A stretch of 64,000 nt of DNA, from positions 5,043,573 through 5,107,572 of the forward strand of contig CM055198.1 in assembly GCA_029224185.1 (NCBI GenBank). Reading direction: 5' to 3'. Shown here one piece after another: positions 60,308 through 64,000 of this stretch. The translations under genes and the position numbers were made by a program. Under the pieces are notes generated by a model, which saw only the letters and a list, made by a program, of their open reading frames with translations, did not search any database and was not told the DNA's origin. The stretch is from Karalla daura. Taxonomy: Eukaryota; Chordata; Actinopteri; Chaetodontiformes; Leiognathidae. How positions within the stretch are numbered: the first letter of the stretch is position 1; each line of letters starts with the position of its first letter.

Positions 60308-60987
60308 TAAGTCTTTTCTGCTTTTATCAAACACAAAAAAACACATTAGATAGAAAATAATGTCTGTCTCAGTGGCAGTTTGTGATAGCTCTCAGCAACC
60401 TATTATTATTTAGGCCTATGGATTAGTGGATTCTGAAAGTTTCCCACTGTTTAATTGTTGAACTTGAAACTGTTTCTTTTTTTCCCTCTTGTGCATAATG
60501 TTTATTATATCGTGCACTGAATTTAATCACTCTGCACTCAGTTGAGCTTCTAATGCCTCATGAGCATCACCTCAAGAATTAGCCACTAAACTTATAGAGC
60601 ACACTCACACTCACACACAGACACATACACACTCACACACTGTGGATAAAAGTGCTCTTATGTCAGCGAGAGGGAATGAGGAAAGAAAGAGTTCCTCCAC
60701 TCCGTTCCTACAAAAGAAGCAAACAGGCTTTGATATTGGTGAAGAGAAGGTCCCTCTGAGACCAGTTGGAAGTAATCTATTCTACACATATAAAGACACA
60801 GAGCCATTTCCCTGCCCCGCACTCGTCCCAGAGTCTCTCCAAAGAGGGACACAGGCGAACAGAGAGTGTGGTGGAATGAAAAGAAGGGCACGGGGTAAGG
60901 ATGTAAAAAAAGAGTATTGGGGGAGAAAAGGGAGCTGGGAAAGCGGAGATGGGACGAGAGGGGCAGAGGATGAACAGGGTGGAAAGA
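60308..60987. other. Non-coding DNA with degenerate (CA)n
   Basis: Degenerate CACT/CACA words at 60601-60640, then a purine-rich stretch from about 60900. The 121-codon plus frame from 60642 is Arg/Lys/Gly-rich, compositional and unrecognised. Confidence 0.6.
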
Positions 60988-61024
60988 GGGTAAGGGGTGG
61001 GGGGTAAGGGGTGGTGGTGGGGGG
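60988..61024 (+). repeat. G-quadruplex-prone GGGGT repeat
   Basis: Repeated TAAGGGGTGG units with runs of 3 to 6 G fit the quadruplex rule on the + strand. Confidence 0.85.
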
Positions 61025-61162
61025 TAGTCAGTTTGTGGATAAAGACAAGAACGAGAGCGTTGAAGAAAAATCATCTTATGCCAAAGTATCTGCACCTGAG
61101 AGCAATTTGTCCCCAATTTTGGGAGCTTAATCACACCATTGAAGTGTGTGCACACAAATACT

Positions 61163-61163
<1 letters not shown>

Positions 61164-61195
<32 letters not shown>
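61164..61195 (+). repeat. (CA)16 microsatellite
   Basis: Perfect CA array, inverted partner of the TG array at 61345-61378. Confidence 0.97.
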
Positions 61196-61199
<4 letters not shown>

Positions 61200-61343
61200 C
61201 TGCAGCATTTGCAGGGTCTGGAGGGAGTTAGACACGCGGATGATGTCTTCTGGGAAAGCTGCAGGGGTCTTTGAAGAGATACCCAGCTCTCCACCACTCT
61301 GCACGCTAGACAGTGGGGGCCCTCTCATTTCTAGTACAGCAGA

Positions 61344-61344
<1 letters not shown>

Positions 61345-61378
<34 letters not shown>
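61345..61378 (+). repeat. (TG)n microsatellite
   Basis: Seventeen TG units. The downstream T-run is at 61417-61429. Confidence 0.97.
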
Positions 61379-61380
<2 letters not shown>

Positions 61381-61519
61381 TGTGACCCTGGCTCCTCCAT
61401 CTTCTGCCATAGGGTGTTTTTTTTTTTTTGCTTAATACTCCACAGGCTCTCTTTCATGGTCTGGGCACTGTTTCTGCTGAAGTAGCTTGGGTGGAGTTCC
61501 TCTTGTGGGCAAGGGTGGT

Positions 61520-61520
61520 A

Positions 61521-61552
<32 letters not shown>

Positions 61553-61556
61553 AGGA

Positions 61557-61640
<84 letters not shown>

Positions 61641-61645
61641 GAAAG
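61520..61645 (+). repeat. (GAAA)n tetranucleotide array
   Basis: About 31 units of AAAG over 126 bp with a single GG interruption near 61554. It is a pure polypurine strand with mirror symmetry and so triplex-prone. Lys/Arg/Glu and Phe/Leu/Ser frames are artefacts. Confidence 0.98.
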
Positions 61646-61800
61646 TGCACTTGCTAACTACTCTCTCTCTTCCTTATCAGTGTGTCGGAAATAAGGCATT
61701 AGCCCCTGGAACGGCGCCAGAGCTGGTTCTTTATGATTGGCTTGTAATAAAAACTGCCGAGAGATCAGATGGGATGAGAAGACGGAATGAACATTTCAGA

Positions 61801-61880
61801 TGGAGGAGGAAGGGGAGGAGGAGTAGGGAGCGTGAGGGTGGAGGAGGAGGAGGAGGACTAGGAGGAGGAGGAGGAGGGAG
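61801..61880 (+). repeat. (GGA)n trinucleotide tract
   Basis: Imperfect GGA units over 80 bp, with two runs at about 61839-61857 and 61860-61878. Purine-rich and quadruplex/triplex-prone. Confidence 0.93.
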
Positions 61881-62029
61881 TTTTGCGGTGAGGAGAGTTT
61901 TCTTAAAGCGCTGAGCTGTTATTGCAACGGGCGGCCCAGGAATGCAACCGCGCACTGCTCTGACCAGAGAGCCGAGGAGAGTGAAAGGAAAAGAAAAAGA
62001 GGGAGAGAAAGATTGGTAAACCAGAGTGC

Positions 62030-62340
62030 GACCAGGCTTACCACATTATGTCATCAGGGCTTTATGATCTGCTAATAACCAAATCGTATTGAAGGAAAAC
62101 ACTCTGGTTTCAATTAGGGCCCGCGAGCGCTGTTTGACTTTTAGGTATAGGGTCCGTATCTGGGAACACTGAGCCAGGCTAATTGTCAAAGCATGTGCAC
62201 GTTAAATGTCGGAGACGGACTCGCGCAAGCCAGAAATGATGACAAACATCAAGGCACGTCCTAATTCAAAAATACGATCCCTCAAACGCCGTATTGCTTA
62301 CGGTTCGTGTAATGCTGCCCAAACATATTTTAAATATTAC
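62030..62340. promoter_or_regulatory. Candidate enhancer-like block
   Basis: Repeat-poor sequence with CTGCTAATAACC near 62071, TTTCAATTAGGGCC near 62108, GGCTAATTGTC near 62177 and several CpGs. It directly follows the purine-rich cluster. Role inferred. Confidence 0.32.
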
Positions 62341-63449
62341 CAGTTGTGTGCATGACATTTATACGAACATATGTGCAACGGAATGTAACGTGATCCTCGT
62401 AAATTGGCAGCCCTAAGAAAACACATCGGGGCAAAAAACAGAGCTTGGGCAGAGCGGATGAAAATGGACCCTGAAAAGACGTGTTTCATTTCACATGAGT
62501 CGAGAGTGATGCGGCTCGGCCTGACTTCTAGTCAGAGATCACGTCTGTGCATGTTAACGCGCCTGTGGAGGACCCCGAGGTCATACCCTCTGCAGTTTTC
62601 ACTTCAAGGAACTTCAAAAGTCACTCATGGCACTGACACCAGATATGTTTACATTTCACATTCATATATTTCATATTTCTTTTCAATTCTTGAAAAAACT
62701 AATCATTTTTCAATTTTTTGCTCCCCTTTGTGATACGGGCTTATTTAGCTTGTGCATCAGATATTGTTGCTATTCCCAGTTTTATACCTTTAAATGGAGT
62801 GACGGCTTTCTAACTATTTTCAACAAATGTATTATCTAATGATGTATTTATTTATGTAATCTGAATTAGTCACTGATATCATTTTATTAATATTCTTTTA
62901 TTATTTATTATATTCTTTTAAAAAGGTAATGGAGCATTGTAAGTATGAAACAAGAAGAGATTTGTGACTGGGAAGCATGATCATTCTTTGGAAGGTACCG
63001 TTATCATCAGTGATTTCAATGCTGATATCCAGAATTGTAGTGTCTGGCAACTTGAGCTGAATCTAACTTCTTAAATCCAACTGTTAATATCTTATCTCCA
63101 AGCAAGATAGCAAAGTCTAGACACTATTTTTATGGGTTATAACTTCTACACTTTTATAATATCATACGTTGGGTATCTAATGTAAAAGATGAAGACAGGC
63201 GGAGTATTCACCGGTGGCTGCTTTACACTGCATCAGGTTTAATCCAATTAATGTTTTATGTTGTTTGGCTCCTCAGAAGAGCCTGAGGAGCAAAGATACT
63301 GTGGTACAATTTCCCCAGAGACATGCCAATGCTGATCATTTGATTAGGTACTTTTAATTAGTGACTAACACAACCAGAGAACATCCTGAGACAAATCACT
63401 CGGAGCAGCTCAGAACCAAGGGCGGAAGGGAGGGAACTGGGTGGCGCCA
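62341..63449. other. Non-coding, mostly AT-rich DNA
   Basis: A 109-codon frame at 62404-62733 has no recognised domain. 62830-62930 is very AT-rich (TTATTA words). A TTAATTAGTGACTAACA segment lies near 63354-63370. No gene supported. Confidence 0.6.
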
Positions 63450-63620
63450 ACCCATCCATCACCTTGTCTCAAAGGTCTCTAATTAGCTGGGGCCAATCAA
63501 CAGGGGCAATCCATCAGCCCTCACGTCGGCCCCGGCCAATCGCCGGGCGCCATTAGTCACCGTCTGCGCTGGCCTGAGCCAATGGAGCGGCTGCGTGGTA
63601 GAGGGGAGTGAGGGCCGGCT
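63450..63620 (+). promoter_or_regulatory. Candidate promoter block with three CCAAT boxes
   Basis: CCAAT occurs at 63493-63497, 63536-63540 and 63579-63583, all on the plus strand and exactly 43 bp apart, with a GGGGCAATCC near-match between. The block is CpG-enriched (about 10 CpG in 63521-63600). Repeated CCAAT boxes bound by NF-Y are typical of TATA-less promoters. The start site, if any, would be expected around or beyond 63600, but no exon is recognised. Confidence 0.45.
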
Positions 63621-64000
63621 GCCAGGGATGCGGGGGTTTTAGAGGACGAGTGGTGGAATGGGCCGTGACAGCTTTATTCATCCGACGCTTAAACAGCCTC
63701 AGAGGAGAGGCAGAGAAATGTCAACGTGGAGAGGACGATTACGAGAGATATCGATCCCCTCTCCCTTCCCCGAAAAGAAAAGAAAACACTCCTCCTTCTC
63801 CTCCTCCTCCTCCTACTCCTCTGCCTCGGCGCTCCCCGAGGCCCGCTCCGCTAGACGCTGGTAGACAGGTGGAGAAAGGAGGGAGGAATGGAAGGAAAAC
63901 GCTCTGTCCCCCTCGTTCATCCTTTCCCCTTGCTCATGCCGGCTCTTGGATTTTAGCTGGCGGTGCATCTGCTCCACAGTAATACAGATAATGCTTACCC
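63621..64000. other. GC-leaning flank with (TCC)n, window end
   Basis: Follows the CCAAT block. CpGs persist to about 63860, and a CCT/TCC run lies at 63790-63822. Two plus-strand frames (63608-63982, 63658-63864) are Pro/Ser/Arg-rich and unrecognised. Could be the 5' region of a gene lying beyond the window. Confidence 0.45.

Noticed and set aside
60658..61191. 177-codon minus-strand frame
   Set aside because: Passes through a CA array and a G-rich tract (Cys-Val and Pro runs); compositional artefact.

Overview
The window looks like vertebrate nuclear DNA, most probably from a ray-finned (teleost) fish. No protein-coding gene, rRNA or complete tRNA can be supported on either strand. The teleost inference rests on three things: about thirty long (CA/TG), (GA) and (TA) microsatellites; degraded copies of tRNA-related SINE-like repeats that I recognise as common in fish genomes; and a decayed 3' end of a Tc1/mariner transposase. 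Base composition is mixed, with AT-rich stretches and a few short CpG-dense blocks. Apparent open frames are short or are produced by simple repeats (Cys-Val, His-Thr, Ser-Leu or Arg-Glu runs). The window is therefore read as a gene desert or the inside of a very large intron.

Layout. 1-8 kb: non-coding, with purine-rich and dinucleotide repeats and a run of 22 G. 8-12 kb: candidate regulatory blocks at 8.2, 9.3 and 10.4 kb, separated by repeats, then a CpG-rich block at 11.7 kb. 12-18 kb: two SINE-like copies, pyrimidine- and G-rich tracts and a CTCF-like site. 18.7-19.3 kb: the clearest CpG island, with a CCAAT box, four C-runs and a consensus splice donor, and so the best candidate promoter or first exon. 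20-30 kb: microsatellites, several candidate enhancers and a smaller CpG island at 23.4 kb. 31-37 kb: the transposon-rich part (two SINE-like fragments, a Tc1 relic and a repeat with a hAT-like end). 37-53 kb: long GT/CA arrays alternating with candidate enhancers, ending in an RFX X-box palindrome and the longest pure CA array. 53-64 kb: pyrimidine tracts, candidate enhancers, a second type of SINE-like repeat, a purine (triplex-prone) cluster, and a terminal block with three CCAAT boxes spaced exactly 43 bp apart.

Working together. There is no operon or pathway here. The plausible biology is cis-regulation: repeat-poor blocks carrying homeodomain, octamer, GATA and SOX-type words sit between fast-evolving microsatellites, as in teleost deserts around developmental regulators. 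This is inference. Conservation, chromatin or transcript data would be needed to confirm any regulatory element. I found no novel multi-gene system. The items most worth a second look are the 18.7-19.3 kb CpG island, the 43-bp-spaced CCAAT triplet, the RFX palindrome and the 58.8-59.1 kb block.
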